64,000 bases of DNA from Candidatus Omnitrophota bacterium (GTDB lineage Bacteria; Hinthialibacterota; Hinthialibacteria; Hinthialibacterales; Hinthialibacteraceae): the NCBI GenBank assembly GCA_013177805.1, contig JABLXU010000034.1, positions 1-64,000 on the forward strand, given 5' to 3'. The notes beneath the pieces were generated by a model. That model did no database searches. It saw only the letters and a program-made list of their open reading frames with translations, and was not told where the DNA came from. The translations under genes and the position numbers were made by a program. Of this stretch, positions 1 to 9,543 are shown piece by piece (position 1 is the first letter of the stretch; each line of letters starts with the position of its first letter).

Positions 1-289
1 TGTCGCCGGGCGCGGGCTTGGCTTCCATGTACAGTCCCATACTGGGTTCTGCCCCCAGGGCCACCGCCTCGGGATCGTAAATCGGCCGCATTTGCAGAAT
101 GTTACGGTCCGAATCCGGCCCCTCCAACCCCACCGGCCGCCCATACGCGTCCACCCATTCCACCGTGCCGCGTTCCTGGATCAAGTCCACGAACTCCTTG
201 ATCAATTGTTCCGCCGCGTCCGAGATCTGAAACCCCGTCACCATAAATAATGCCATTCCAGTCAAAGCCCTTCCGCTGAACTGGCTCAT
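1..289 (-). CDS. N-terminal fragment of an exported protein of unknown function
   Basis: The frame opens with ATG at 289 and runs off the left edge, so only about 96 residues are visible. Residues 1-25 resemble a signal peptide: a short polar start, the hydrophobic stretch ALTGMALFMV and a small-residue ending ISDA. The rest is acidic and shows no motif I recognise. It is transcribed away from the C45-family gene at 559. The 269-bp gap between them is AT-rich at about 340-445 and probably carries both promoters. Function unknown. Confidence 0.5.
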   Translation of the reverse strand, partial: MSQFSGRALTGMALFMVTGFQISDAAEQLIKEFVDLIQERGTVEWVDAYGRPVGLEGPDSDRNILQMRPIYDPEAVALGAEPSMGLYMEAKPAPGD

Positions 290-558
290 GGCGCGTCATC
301 CCTGGATCTTCCTGATGTGATGATTTACCCCTTTCAGTTGATTACTATATCATGGTCCACAAAATCGTCAACAAAAATTTTTATATTCTAAATAATGGTG
401 ACTGAATTGATCGGATTACTGAATCAGTCAAGAATATAAAACTAGAAAAGTAGATTTGCGGCATGGAACCAACCGCGTGAATCCCGGCTGGACAGGCTCC
501 CCCTTTTCCTGTTTGATACAATCCTGTCATTCGAATCCATGAAAACCACGAGGGAATC

Positions 559-1776
559 ATGATGAAACGAATTGTTGTGGCAGCCGGTTTGCTGTTCGTG
601 ACCCTGGCGGCGGGGGCGCTGGAGATCCAGCGAAACGAGAATCCCATCCATGCCGATCCGCCGCGGATGATCCGGGAGATCGAGCACGGGCGGCGGGGAA
701 TCGTGGGCGCCGGCGAGGACGCCGTGCTCGTCGTCCACGTGTGGGGAACTCCGCGCGAGATGGGCTACGCCGCCGGCCGGCTGCTCAAGGAAGAAATCGA
801 GTCGTGCGCCACTTCGGTCCTGGAGAAGATGAAGGAAGAGATCGGGGGCGATCTCACGGTGCTGGACCAGGTGTATGAGACCGCCATGCCGTTCATCCCG
901 CCCCATTTTCTGGAAGAGATGGCGGGCTTCGCCGAAGGGGCGGAGCTCGATCCTCAAACCATCATCCGGCTCAACCTGGTCGGCGAGGCCAGCGAGTGGC
1001 ACTGCTCGCTCTTCGGGGCGTGGGGGGCGGCCACGGCGTCCACCGGCAGCCTGCTGCAGCTGCGGGCGCTCGATTACGCCGTGCGCGCCGGCATCCAACG
1101 CCATCCAGTGATTATGGTTTACCACCCCAATGAGGGGCATGCCTTCGCCAATTTTACCTGGGCGGGGATGGCGGGCAGCGTCACCGGCATGTCGTCCGTC
1201 CCGTTGGCGATCAGCGAGATCGGCGATGACTATGACCAGGCCAACGATTCGTTCGCGGGAGTCCCCTTCACCTTCCTGCTGCGGGATATCCTGCAGTTCG
1301 ACAATTCGCTGGAGGAGGCCCTCGCACGGGTCCAAAAAGGCCCCCGCACTACGTCGTTGATGTATGCCATCGGCGACGGGAAGAAAGGCGAAGCACGGGC
1401 GCTGCAAACCTCGCGCACGCTGTGCAACGTGTACGACCCGGATACCCTGGAGCCGCTGGTGCCCACGCACCCGCGTATCAAGGACATCGTGTACTGGGGG
1501 ATGAGCTGGAATGTTCCCGCGTTCGACAAGCCTCTGCACGACATGCTGGTCAAGCATTATGGGAACCTGACGCCGGAGATCACCCTCCGCGAGATCCTGC
1601 CCACGGTGGGGACCGGCAACCTGCAGGTGGCTATCTACGATCTGACCCGGCAGATGGCCTGGCTCGCCAACGCCAAGGCCGACGGCGAAACCGGCCCGCT
1701 CAATGCTTACGAGCGCGCCTACATCCAACTGGACATGAAACAGCTCTTCGCGGTGGAAGCACCGAAGGGTAGATAA
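559..1776 (+). CDS. C45-family (acyltransferase / phospholipase B-like Ntn) hydrolase, exported
   Basis: The product has 405 residues, with a signal peptide at 1-20 (MKRIVVAAGLLFVTLAAG) and start MM after a GAGGGA ribosome site. The central segment EWHCSLFGAWGAATAS places a Cys at about 149, followed by LLQLRALDY. This fits the Cys nucleophile and following 'gRxlDy' element of C45 / acyl-CoA:6-APA acyltransferase-like proteins, which self-cleave before the Cys. Upstream, GTPREMGYAAGRLL matches the usual N-terminal 'G...G...G' element of the family. These enzymes hydrolyse amides or lipids; the substrate here cannot be told. No operon partner: the next gene is convergent. Family assignment is by motif recognition only. 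Confidence 0.75.
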   Translation: MMKRIVVAAGLLFVTLAAGALEIQRNENPIHADPPRMIREIEHGRRGIVGAGEDAVLVVHVWGTPREMGYAAGRLLKEEIESCATSVLEKMKEEIGGDLTVLDQVYETAMPFIPPHFLEEMAGFAEGAELDPQTIIRLNLVGEASEWHCSLFGAWGAATASTGSLLQLRALDYAVRAGIQRHPVIMVYHPNEGHAFANFTWAGMAGSVTGMSSVPLAISEIGDDYDQANDSFAGVPFTFLLRDILQFDNSLEEALARVQKGPRTTSLMYAIGDGKKGEARALQTSRTLCNVYDPDTLEPLVPTHPRIKDIVYWGMSWNVPAFDKPLHDMLVKHYGNLTPEITLREILPTVGTGNLQVAIYDLTRQMAWLANAKADGETGPLNAYERAYIQLDMKQLFAVEAPKGR

Positions 1777-1966
1777 GCAATTCGCAAGGTAATGGCCTAA
1801 CCCTGCCGCAGGTTAAACCCAACGGCTGCTCAAATGGATTTCCTGCGGGGACAACCCCCTCTTCACTTTTCCAATCTTGGGGGAGGAATCTGAGGACCTG
1901 AAGGATCAAAAGAACGTAAGGCGGGGCTTGCGGGATGACAAAATTGCGCCTTGATCCAGCTTTCAT

Positions 1967-3490
1967 TCATTTCTGTATGACAATCCGGTAGAGCACATAC
2001 CCTCCCCCGACCGCCATGGCTATAGGAATCAGATAAAAACCCAGCCACAACGACGTGGATTCGGCGATTTGCAGGATCAACAAATCCGGGCCATGATCCA
2101 GAATCCATTGCCAGTGCAAGACAGGACTGGAAAACTGCGGCAGGTAGATCATGAACTGCATAACCATATTTTGCACCGAGAAGCCCGGTCCCAGCTCGAC
2201 GTTGGGCCAGGCGTAGAGCATCCGCTTGATGACCCGGACCGGATCGGCGGATAAGCCCAGAAACTGGACAAACAGCGCGAGGATTACGAATACGGCCCCG
2301 CCGATCCGTTTCTGCGGTGTGTCAACCAGTTTCCGGTCTTTGAACCAAGCGGCCGCGGCGAGCATTAGAAACGGGGTAACTTGATAGATATGCCTCGGCC
2401 CCCAGTCGTATCCCCCCGCCCAGTTCTGCCATTTCGACATCACGCCCAAGTAGCCGGCAATCACCAGGAGCAGCCCGCCCGCCAGCCACCGGTCTTGTTT
2501 CCACAATATCCCGATTCCCGGAACCGCGAACAGCAAGGGAGGTGAATACAGAAACAGGCTGCGTCCTGGGGTGAAGAAAAAACCGTGCAATCCCACCAGG
2601 AGGGGCGTGAGAAACCGGATTTTTTCTGCCTGGTCCTCGTAGCCTGTGGAAACCAACGAACCAAACCGGTAGTAGTTGTACAACAAGACGATGCCGAATA
2701 TCACCGCCCAGGGAAGAAAAAAAGCCGCAAGGCGAAGCGGGTGAATCCCGATCCGCCACCGGCCGGCGTCCCGGTCCACAAACAAAAACCACGCCGCGGC
2801 GGGCAAGGTTACCAGCGAATCCAGCCGGGTGAGGACGGCATACCCCCAAAACGCACCCGCGGCCAGGATTCTCCAGGAAACACCCGAGGCATTCGCGTTC
2901 CGCGCAGCCACTACAAGCGCGACGGCCGCCACGAGGCAAAAAGCCGCCAGGGGTTCGGTGAAAAAAGTCCGGCCATGGGGAAAGGCGTACGTGCACCCAG
3001 CCAGAAGCAAAGCCATCACCACGGCCTTGGACGGCGAGAGGCCGATCCGCAAAAAGATCCGGTGGCAGATCACCACGGTTAAAGCCGTGATGATCATGGA
3101 GAAAACCGTCATCCACCCGCGTAAAAATTCGGTTCCGGCCGGCTGGGTTTCCCGTTCTGGATCGAAAAAACGTCCCAATTGGTTCAAAGAGTGGTCTCCG
3201 CTGGGATCGATCCACAATCCCAGCGCGCACCAAGGAGTGGCGGCCAGAGGCAGGCCCAAGCCGTATTGCGCGTATTCCCGTCCGTCCCGTCCCGTCTTGG
3301 TGGCAAATCCACCCAGCGAAGGCACCGCCGCGCCATGGCCCTGGACCAGCGAGAGCGTGGTCCGCAGGTTGAGTTCTTCATCGGGAGTCGTGAGAAAATG
3401 GGCGGGCGAACTCAGAATGTAGATCCCCAAGACCGTCATCAACAAAGCGATGGATGTTCGCGCCGAGGTCATGGAAAAACAACCGCCCAC
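1967..3490 (-). CDS. GT39/PMT-like (GT-C fold) membrane glycosyltransferase
   Basis: A 507-residue protein with about ten hydrophobic segments. The first extracytoplasmic loop carries the acidic motif TTPDEELNLR (about residues 34-43), the catalytic DE/DD motif position of GT-C glycosyltransferases of the ArnT/PMT type. The late loop GGYDWGPRHIYQVTPF resembles a conserved loop of uncultivated-phylum members. Such enzymes transfer sugars from polyprenyl-phosphate donors to protein or lipid on the outer face of the membrane. GTG at 3490 is preferred because GGAGAGG lies 7 nt upstream; ATG at 3472 is the alternative. It is convergent with the C45 gene and divergent from yebC. Confidence 0.72.
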   Translation of the reverse strand: MGGCFSMTSARTSIALLMTVLGIYILSSPAHFLTTPDEELNLRTTLSLVQGHGAAVPSLGGFATKTGRDGREYAQYGLGLPLAATPWCALGLWIDPSGDHSLNQLGRFFDPERETQPAGTEFLRGWMTVFSMIITALTVVICHRIFLRIGLSPSKAVVMALLLAGCTYAFPHGRTFFTEPLAAFCLVAAVALVVAARNANASGVSWRILAAGAFWGYAVLTRLDSLVTLPAAAWFLFVDRDAGRWRIGIHPLRLAAFFLPWAVIFGIVLLYNYYRFGSLVSTGYEDQAEKIRFLTPLLVGLHGFFFTPGRSLFLYSPPLLFAVPGIGILWKQDRWLAGGLLLVIAGYLGVMSKWQNWAGGYDWGPRHIYQVTPFLMLAAAAWFKDRKLVDTPQKRIGGAVFVILALFVQFLGLSADPVRVIKRMLYAWPNVELGPGFSVQNMVMQFMIYLPQFSSPVLHWQWILDHGPDLLILQIAESTSLWLGFYLIPIAMAVGGGYVLYRIVIQK

Positions 3491-3657
3491 CTGTTTTCCT
3501 CTCCAGGATCAAAAGGATATCACCGTGCGGGATTCGCTCTAGGATCAGAAGCCATCTGGTTGTAAACTGCATCTGTCGTGATATACTACTCCTCCACAAT
3601 CCGTGGGGCAACGGCCCATTCTTCACATTCTCTTACCCAAAAGCAGGATCAACGACC

Positions 3658-4401
3658 ATGTCCGGCCATTCCAAGTGGAGTACGATAAAACACAAAAAAG
3701 CGAAGTTGGATGCGCAACGGGGAAAGATCTTTACCAAGATCATCAAGGAGTTGACTGTGGCCGCGCGCATGGGCGGCGGCGATCCCAGTGCCAATCCCCG
3801 TTTGCGGACGGCCATTGATAATGCCCGCAGCGCCAACATGCCCAAGGACACCATGGAAAAAGCCATCAAAAAAGGCACGGGGGAACTCCCGGGGGTCACG
3901 TACGAGGAAGTGACGTACGAGGCCTACGGCCCCGGAGGTACGGCGATTTTCGTCGAAGTCCTTTCCGATAACAAGAACCGGACGACTTCCGAACTCCGCC
4001 ACCTCTTTTCCAAATGGGGAGGCAATCTGGGCGAATCGGGCTGCGTGGCCTGGATTTTCCAACGCCGGGGGATGATCACCCTGGAAGGTGAAAATCTGAG
4101 CGAGGACACGGTCATGGAAGCCGCCATCGACGCCGGCGCCCTCGATGTGGAATTCGACGAGGGCGTTTGCTATATCTATACCGCCAAGGAAGATCTCTAT
4201 ACGGTCAAACAAGCCTTAGAGGAACGGGGATTCACCGTCACGAAGGCCGAATTGACCCGCGATCCCCAAAACACCGTATCGTTGGAAGGAAAATCGGCGG
4301 TCAGCATGATCAAACTTTTGGAAGCGTTGGAAGACCACGACGACGTCCAAAACGTATATTCGAACGCCGACATCCCCGACGAAGTGTTGGAAGCGGGTTA
4401 A
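3658..4401 (+). CDS. yebC: YebC/PmpR-family protein
   Basis: The product has 247 residues, the usual family length, and begins MSGHSKWSTIKHKK, the diagnostic YebC N-terminus; this fixes the start at 3658 although the same frame is open further upstream. Other family blocks are visible: AARMGGGDPSANPRLR, NMPKDTMEKAIKKGTGE, YEAYGPGGTAIFVE, and the C-terminal EALEDHDDVQNVYSNAD. Family members are cytoplasmic DNA-binding regulators, with recent evidence for a role in translation at difficult motifs. It leads the yebC-ruvC-ruvA group, a conserved order in many phyla. Confidence 0.96.
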   Translation: MSGHSKWSTIKHKKAKLDAQRGKIFTKIIKELTVAARMGGGDPSANPRLRTAIDNARSANMPKDTMEKAIKKGTGELPGVTYEEVTYEAYGPGGTAIFVEVLSDNKNRTTSELRHLFSKWGGNLGESGCVAWIFQRRGMITLEGENLSEDTVMEAAIDAGALDVEFDEGVCYIYTAKEDLYTVKQALEERGFTVTKAELTRDPQNTVSLEGKSAVSMIKLLEALEDHDDVQNVYSNADIPDEVLEAG

Positions 4402-4584
4402 GACAGGAAAGCACTCTACATTCCAATGTTTCCTGAATCCATTGTCTCCGGCGCGAGACTCCACCGGCCGGATATTCTGGCCCTTCTCCCAAAAAGAGCC
4501 GGCGGCAGATGATCCTCTTGTTTGAGGTGTCATACCCCTGTTCCGGGATTATGCTCCGGAATTTTTGCACTGAAAATCAGTCCC

Positions 4585-5118
4585 ATGCGCGTCCCCACCC
4601 TTTCTCCGGCAGAATCTCCGATCCGGATCCTCGGCATCGATCCGGGACTCCAGGCGTTGGGGTATGGAGTGATTGAAGGGGTTAACCGACAGGGCCGGTT
4701 AATCGATTATGGGGTCATTCATACTTCCACCAAGCAGGTCTTCAGTGAACGCCTCAATCTGATCTATGAGGGCATCCAGCAGATCATCGCCCTCCACCAC
4801 CCGGACCGGCTGGTCTTCGAGAAACTCCTCTATTGTAAAAACGTCTCCATCGCGCTGGTGTTGGGCCAAGCCCGGGGCGCGGCGATCGTCGCCGGCGCGC
4901 AGGCGGGACTGCCCATGTCGGAATACAACCCTACTGAAATCAAATCCGCCATCGTGGGGCGCGGCCGGGCCACCAAAGAACAAGTCCAGAAAATGGTCCA
5001 GATTCTCTTAGGCCTGCCTGAGATTCCCCGGCCGGATCACGCCGCCGACGCGCTGGCTGCCGCCTTGACCTACCTGCATTCCAAACCGGCCGCCTCCTGG
5101 ATGGAAAACCGGCCATAA
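4585..5118 (+). CDS. ruvC: Holliday junction resolvase RuvC
   Basis: A 177-residue RNase H-fold nuclease that cuts four-way junctions. The acidic active-site set is visible: D19 in LGIDPG, E79 in VFEKLL, and H152/D155 in PDHAADALAAAL. ATG at 4585 is chosen because homologues begin about ten residues before the IRILGIDPG strand; the frame is open from 4522. It follows yebC by 183 bp and precedes ruvA by 100 bp, so co-transcription is likely. ruvB is not here but at 60.0-61.1 kb on the other strand. Confidence 0.96.
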   Translation: MRVPTLSPAESPIRILGIDPGLQALGYGVIEGVNRQGRLIDYGVIHTSTKQVFSERLNLIYEGIQQIIALHHPDRLVFEKLLYCKNVSIALVLGQARGAAIVAGAQAGLPMSEYNPTEIKSAIVGRGRATKEQVQKMVQILLGLPEIPRPDHAADALAAALTYLHSKPAASWMENRP

Positions 5119-5218
5119 CCAGATCCCCGGATTCTACGCGAACATAGCCTGGCACATCCCGGCGTGCTATAAATCTCCATTTGATCAGCCATCCATCACG
5201 TATCGCGCGGCGGAATCC

Positions 5219-5827
5219 ATGATCTCTTTTCTCACTGGACAATTGGCGCTCAAACGGGAAAACCTGGCGGTGGTTAACGTCGGCGGAGTGGGTTTTAAAG
5301 TTACGATTCCCATTTCCACATACCGCGAACTTCCCCGCGAGGGCGAACCGGTCACTCTGCAAACCATACTTTTGGTGCGCGAGGACGATCTGAGCCTTTA
5401 TGGATTCGCCACGGAAGAAGAACGGGATATGTTCAAACTCCTGCAAAGCATCAGCGGCGTGGGGGCGAAACTAGCCATGGATGTCCTCTCGTCCCTGCCG
5501 GTCTCCCGCATCGTGGAAGCGGTGCAAACCGGCAACACGGCCTTGTTCTGTCAGGTGCCAGGCATCGGCAAAAAGCGGGCGGAACGGTTCCTATTCGATT
5601 TGAGGCAACTATCGCATCCCCTGCTGCTTACGCCTGCCAGGCCCGGAGCGCGGCGCTCTCCCATGGCCGCGGCTACCAACGAGCGGGTGCGGGAGGCCAT
5701 TGAGGCGTTGCTCGCCCTCGGATGCAAGCCGCAGGAAGCGCAAAACGCCATCGCTCAAGCAGTCAGCCTGTTGGGGGAAGAAGCGGAGGTCACGGAACTC
5801 GTCAAGGAAGGACTGCGCCACCGGTAA
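5219..5827 (+). CDS. ruvA: Holliday junction DNA helicase subunit RuvA
   Basis: A 202-residue protein of normal RuvA length. Domain I starts MISFLTGQLALKRENLAVVNVGGVGF. Domain II carries two helix-hairpin-helix motifs, SISGVGAKLAMDVLS and VPGIGKKRAERFLFDL. Domain III at the C-terminus (NERVREAIEALLALGCKPQEAQNAI) is the RuvB-contacting helical bundle. RuvA tetramers hold the junction for the RuvB motor. The gene ends 8 bp before the convergent secreted-protein gene at 5836. Confidence 0.96.
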   Translation: MISFLTGQLALKRENLAVVNVGGVGFKVTIPISTYRELPREGEPVTLQTILLVREDDLSLYGFATEEERDMFKLLQSISGVGAKLAMDVLSSLPVSRIVEAVQTGNTALFCQVPGIGKKRAERFLFDLRQLSHPLLLTPARPGARRSPMAAATNERVREAIEALLALGCKPQEAQNAIAQAVSLLGEEAEVTELVKEGLRHR

Positions 5828-5835
5828 GCCGGCGC

Positions 5836-8343
5836 TTAATTCATCAGCATCCAATCTCCGATTCCGGTGGGGACAAACGGCTTGGGGATTCCCGCGCGGC
5901 CGGTGGGAATGGCGATCACCTGCTGGCGGTAATATCCATAATATTCGATCCCCTGATTCGTCGCGAAGAGCATCTTGGCATATTCGCCAGTCCCGAATGC
6001 CAAATCTACCGGCCCTGACAGCCCCCGGGTGAAGACAATCCGTTCCCCCGCCGGGCTAATCCGGTAAATAACCCCCAGGTACCCATCCGCCACGTAGAGA
6101 TAGCCCTCCCGGTCGAAGGCCATTCCCTCGAGAGCCTCGGCGAACGGCTCCACGAAGACTTCCGGCGTTCCATCGGCCCGGATCCGGTAGATCCCGCTGT
6201 TCCCCCGGTCCGAATTGCAGACATACAGCTCGCCCCGGGGTGAAAACGCCAAGCCGGAGGGATTCCGGATGCCGGTTACCCAGGTTTCCTTCCGGCCGTC
6301 CGGGTAAAAACGGTCCACCGTGTCGGAGCCGATTTGCGCCACGTACAACACATTGTCCTGGTCGAAAATCATCGCCACTGGGTAGTTTACATCGGTGGTC
6401 ACGGTTCGCGTGGCGCCGTTGGGTGACACGGTCAGGATGGAATACGAAGCCGCGTTGGATAAATACAAAGTCCCCGTCGTGTCGAACGCCAGGGCGTTCG
6501 GCCCCAGCGATCCCCCCTTGGCTGGTTCTCCCTGCAGGATGGTTTGGGTCGCTCCCTGCACCGGGACCTTGACCACGGTCCCGGCCAGCGAATCGGTTAC
6601 GTACAGGTTGTTGCCGGTATCCACGGCCAATCCCAACGGATAGCCTCCCAACGTGCTGATAATCCGGGGGGCGGGCAGTGTTACCGGTTGGGAGGTATTG
6701 CGGGACTCGGCCGCGTCAGCGAGCGTCAAGAAGAAGATTTCATCCGGCAGGGATTCGACCGCCAATTCCACCGGCTGGTTTTTCAACACTTCGAAGACCA
6801 CACTCTTCGCTTCGCGGTCGAAGGCCAAGGTCGCGGACAGGGGATAGGTATCATCCGCGATCGCCGGCGTGGGGATCAGAATATGCGCTCCATTGGAGAG
6901 GGGGGTAACCTGAATAGCCGGTTCAAACACGCGGGGCGCGCCCCGGTCGAAGGGGGTCCCTTCCGCCAGTTGGATTACATACACGCCGGTAAGCCGCTGC
7001 TTGACCGGTTGGCGGGGTGATGCCAAAACCTGAATCCGGTACTCACCCGGTCCGGGCGGTTCAATTCCACTGAGCAAAGAAAACACGCCGTCGGCCGAAT
7101 CATCGCTGAAGAATATCTCGTTTCCTTGGCTGTCGAGAACCCGGACGGCCGGATCCAAATAGTGCTGTATCGGGGTAACCAGAATCGAGTACCGCTTGCC
7201 GGCCTCGGCGGTGAAACGGTATTCATCCACATCTCCCACGGGACCGGTCACTCCGCTGAAAATACTGCCATGCGTTAATCCGATGCCGTCTTCCTCATCC
7301 TCCACCAGGGTGATGTCCAAGCCGAAAAATCCCGTCGAAATGGTATCCATCCCCATGACGAACAAGTACAAGACTTCGTCCTGAAGAGGGGTAAATCCAT
7401 GGATCAACGCCATGGGCGCCGTGGCGTCCGACACAGCCGACGCGATAACGTTCATGTAGGGATCCGTCAGCGCGGCCAAAGGCAGGAAACCATCCACCCC
7501 GACTGCCGAAAAGTCATAGACCTGGGTTTCTTTCAGCTGCAACTGATAAAGATATACATCCCCGGGTATCGTGAGTTCATCCACCGCAGTATAGGGAGGC
7601 AAAAGGAGGGGAGGCGCATGGACAATCAAGGTATAAGGTCCAATGGAGTCGGATTGTTCTCCATAGACCACCACCCAGTGTTCCCCTGTGGTTTCGGGGT
7701 AGAATAAAAGCACGGATCCGGTCCCGAAAAAATTATCGTTCCAATCCAGCAACTCCCCCTCCGGGGTGAATACGCCCACAAACGAATCCAAAATACTCAG
7801 GGGAGTGGCCACCACGATGGCCACCGGATTCCCCGCCCGCAAGGTAATGGCAAAAGCATCGAAATCTCCCGCCGGGCCAATGACCCCTTCAACGGCCTGT
7901 TCGATCCGGAGCAGCCGGTCCGGTTCGTCTCCTCCCAATTGCCGCAGACGCAACGTATAGTCGACCGGATTGGGCACGCCCTGGGCAGTGACCTGGAGTA
8001 CATAATCGCCGCCGTACGGCAATTCCACGAATAGGTACGCCCCGGTGAAATGAGGATAATTCAATCCCGCGTTGCTCTCGATCAATTGCCCCTCCCGTCC
8101 GAATAAGGAAAGCGTCAAGGGAAACGCCCGGCCGGGAAGATCGAGGACGGCTTCCAGAAAATTCCCTCCGCCGCCAACCAGGGAGAATCGCGTTGTGGAA
8201 TCACCCGCCGGCAGGGTCTGGGGAATGTCCTGATCGTAAGGAAGGAACTCCTGCGGCCAGGCGGAAGCCGCCAAGACACTCAGGTATCCTAGAAGAAATA
8301 AAAACGGATGAAATCGTGGAAACACACACGGTTTTCCAGGCAT
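5836..8343 (-). CDS. Secreted protein with pre-peptidase (PPC-like) and NHL beta-propeller repeats
   Basis: About 835 residues. ATG at 8343 is preferred over TTG at 8403 because AAGGA lies 8 nt upstream and a signal peptide (FLFLLGYLSVLAASAWPQ) follows at once. The N-terminal two thirds hold several PPC-like beta domains with YTLRLRQL, YTLIVHAP and GEYRIQVLAS strand motifs. Residues about 580-820 form six or so NHL/SMP-30-like blades with repeated 'P.gLAvD..GnLYV.D' elements (LGLAVDTGNNLYVTDS, SGLAFSPRGELYVCNS, GMAFDREGYLYVADG). No catalytic motif is seen; a binding or surface role is inferred. Single-gene unit, convergent with ruvA. Confidence 0.75.
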   Translation of the reverse strand: MPGKPCVFPRFHPFLFLLGYLSVLAASAWPQEFLPYDQDIPQTLPAGDSTTRFSLVGGGGNFLEAVLDLPGRAFPLTLSLFGREGQLIESNAGLNYPHFTGAYLFVELPYGGDYVLQVTAQGVPNPVDYTLRLRQLGGDEPDRLLRIEQAVEGVIGPAGDFDAFAITLRAGNPVAIVVATPLSILDSFVGVFTPEGELLDWNDNFFGTGSVLLFYPETTGEHWVVVYGEQSDSIGPYTLIVHAPPLLLPPYTAVDELTIPGDVYLYQLQLKETQVYDFSAVGVDGFLPLAALTDPYMNVIASAVSDATAPMALIHGFTPLQDEVLYLFVMGMDTISTGFFGLDITLVEDEEDGIGLTHGSIFSGVTGPVGDVDEYRFTAEAGKRYSILVTPIQHYLDPAVRVLDSQGNEIFFSDDSADGVFSLLSGIEPPGPGEYRIQVLASPRQPVKQRLTGVYVIQLAEGTPFDRGAPRVFEPAIQVTPLSNGAHILIPTPAIADDTYPLSATLAFDREAKSVVFEVLKNQPVELAVESLPDEIFFLTLADAAESRNTSQPVTLPAPRIISTLGGYPLGLAVDTGNNLYVTDSLAGTVVKVPVQGATQTILQGEPAKGGSLGPNALAFDTTGTLYLSNAASYSILTVSPNGATRTVTTDVNYPVAMIFDQDNVLYVAQIGSDTVDRFYPDGRKETWVTGIRNPSGLAFSPRGELYVCNSDRGNSGIYRIRADGTPEVFVEPFAEALEGMAFDREGYLYVADGYLGVIYRISPAGERIVFTRGLSGPVDLAFGTGEYAKMLFATNQGIEYYGYYRQQVIAIPTGRAGIPKPFVPTGIGDWMLMN

Positions 8344-8779
8344 CGGTTCGATTCCTTTTCTCCAGATTCGATGCGACCCGTGTAAGACCGGCCGCCGATT
8401 CAATCTATATCATTCAATCATTCGGGTAAATATGATTTTGTAATAAGTTTTTTCCTGACTGGAAACACAGGAAACGATGGGTCCCGTTCCAACATTATCC
8501 ATGGGGTTGGAGCGGTTCTCATGCTGCCATGGCCCGATCTGCGGGATGCCGCCGTTTCCGCGGACGATCCCTGTTGGCCGGCAAGCCGCGGAGTTTAAGG
8601 GAGGGTCAGAAGCGGGGTGAAAACAGCCGTAGTTATAAGATCCGCAGATCGGTTTCACACCTGCCCTTTAAGAGACAGGGATTAAATTCTACCCCGGGCG
8701 CATGGATAATAATCCTTTCCGGAACCAGGAGAAATGGAATTCCTTACCGCAAAACATGGGAGAAACTCAGCGGAAATAA
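8344..8779. other. Divergent intergenic region
   Basis: 436 bp between the PPC/NHL gene (leftward) and the EndoIII-like gene (rightward). An AT-rich patch at about 8400-8455 probably holds the leftward promoter. A short inverted repeat, CCCT...AGGG, lies at about 8663-8680. Short frames here have no coding character. I see no RNA gene. Confidence 0.4.
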
Positions 8780-9445
8780 ATGCCTTCGGTCGATTTGCAT
8801 GAAATATACCACGCGTTGTTGAATCATTTCCGGCACCGGAACTGGTGGCCGGGTGACACACCGCTCGAAGTCATCGTGGGGGCCATCCTGACGCAAAACA
8901 CGGCCTGGAAAAATGTGGAAAAAGCCATCGGGCGGCTGAAAGAAGCAGGGGTCCTCTCCATCAAGGGCCTGCGGACCATTCCCCGCGAACAGCTGGCCGA
9001 ATTGATCCGCCCATCGGGGTATTACAATCAGAAGGCTCTCAAGATCAAGGCGTTCCTGGCGTTTCTGCAGCGCGAATACCGGGGAAACCTCACCCGCATG
9101 TTCCGGGAAGATACCCGCGTTCTGAGGGAAAAATTGCTTCAGGTGAAAGGGATCGGTCCGGAGACCGCTGATTCAATTTTGCTTTACGCCGGCGGCCATC
9201 TGACCTTTGTGGTGGATTTGTATACCTACCGGGTGGCCACCCGGCATGGCTGGGTGCCGGAAGACATCGATTACGAGAGCCTCCGGGAATTCTTTCAGGA
9301 CCGGATCCGGCCGGATGTGGAGTTGTACAACGATTTTCACGCCCAGTTGGTGGCGGTGGGTAATCAATATTGCCGTAAAACTCCCTGTTGCGAGGAATGC
9401 CCGTTGAAACCGTTTCTACCACCAGAGAACATCGGATGGCCTTGA
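8780..9445 (+). CDS. EndoIII/MagIII-like HhH-GPD DNA glycosylase
   Basis: 221 residues. The HhH-GPD core is clear: EVIVGAILTQNTAWKNV (28-44), the hairpin VKGIGPETADSILLYA (122-137) and the catalytic Asp at 146 in FVVDLYTYR. The Lys that makes EndoIII a bifunctional AP lyase (GxGrKTA) is replaced by Glu-128 (GIGPETA). This substitution is typical of the MagIII / 'endonuclease III domain' branch, which removes alkylated bases as a monofunctional glycosylase. The C-terminal cluster shows only YCRKTPCCEEC; the fourth distant Cys of a classical 4Fe-4S site is absent, so cluster binding is uncertain. Stands alone. Confidence 0.85.
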   Translation: MPSVDLHEIYHALLNHFRHRNWWPGDTPLEVIVGAILTQNTAWKNVEKAIGRLKEAGVLSIKGLRTIPREQLAELIRPSGYYNQKALKIKAFLAFLQREYRGNLTRMFREDTRVLREKLLQVKGIGPETADSILLYAGGHLTFVVDLYTYRVATRHGWVPEDIDYESLREFFQDRIRPDVELYNDFHAQLVAVGNQYCRKTPCCEECPLKPFLPPENIGWP

Positions 9446-9543
9446 AGCGATTCCTCCCCGTCCCGCTATGATTGACTTGAATGTCCATCCGGGAACAGGA
9501 TTTTGGCTTTCCTGCCCTTTGAAACAATCCCCTGAGAGAAGCA

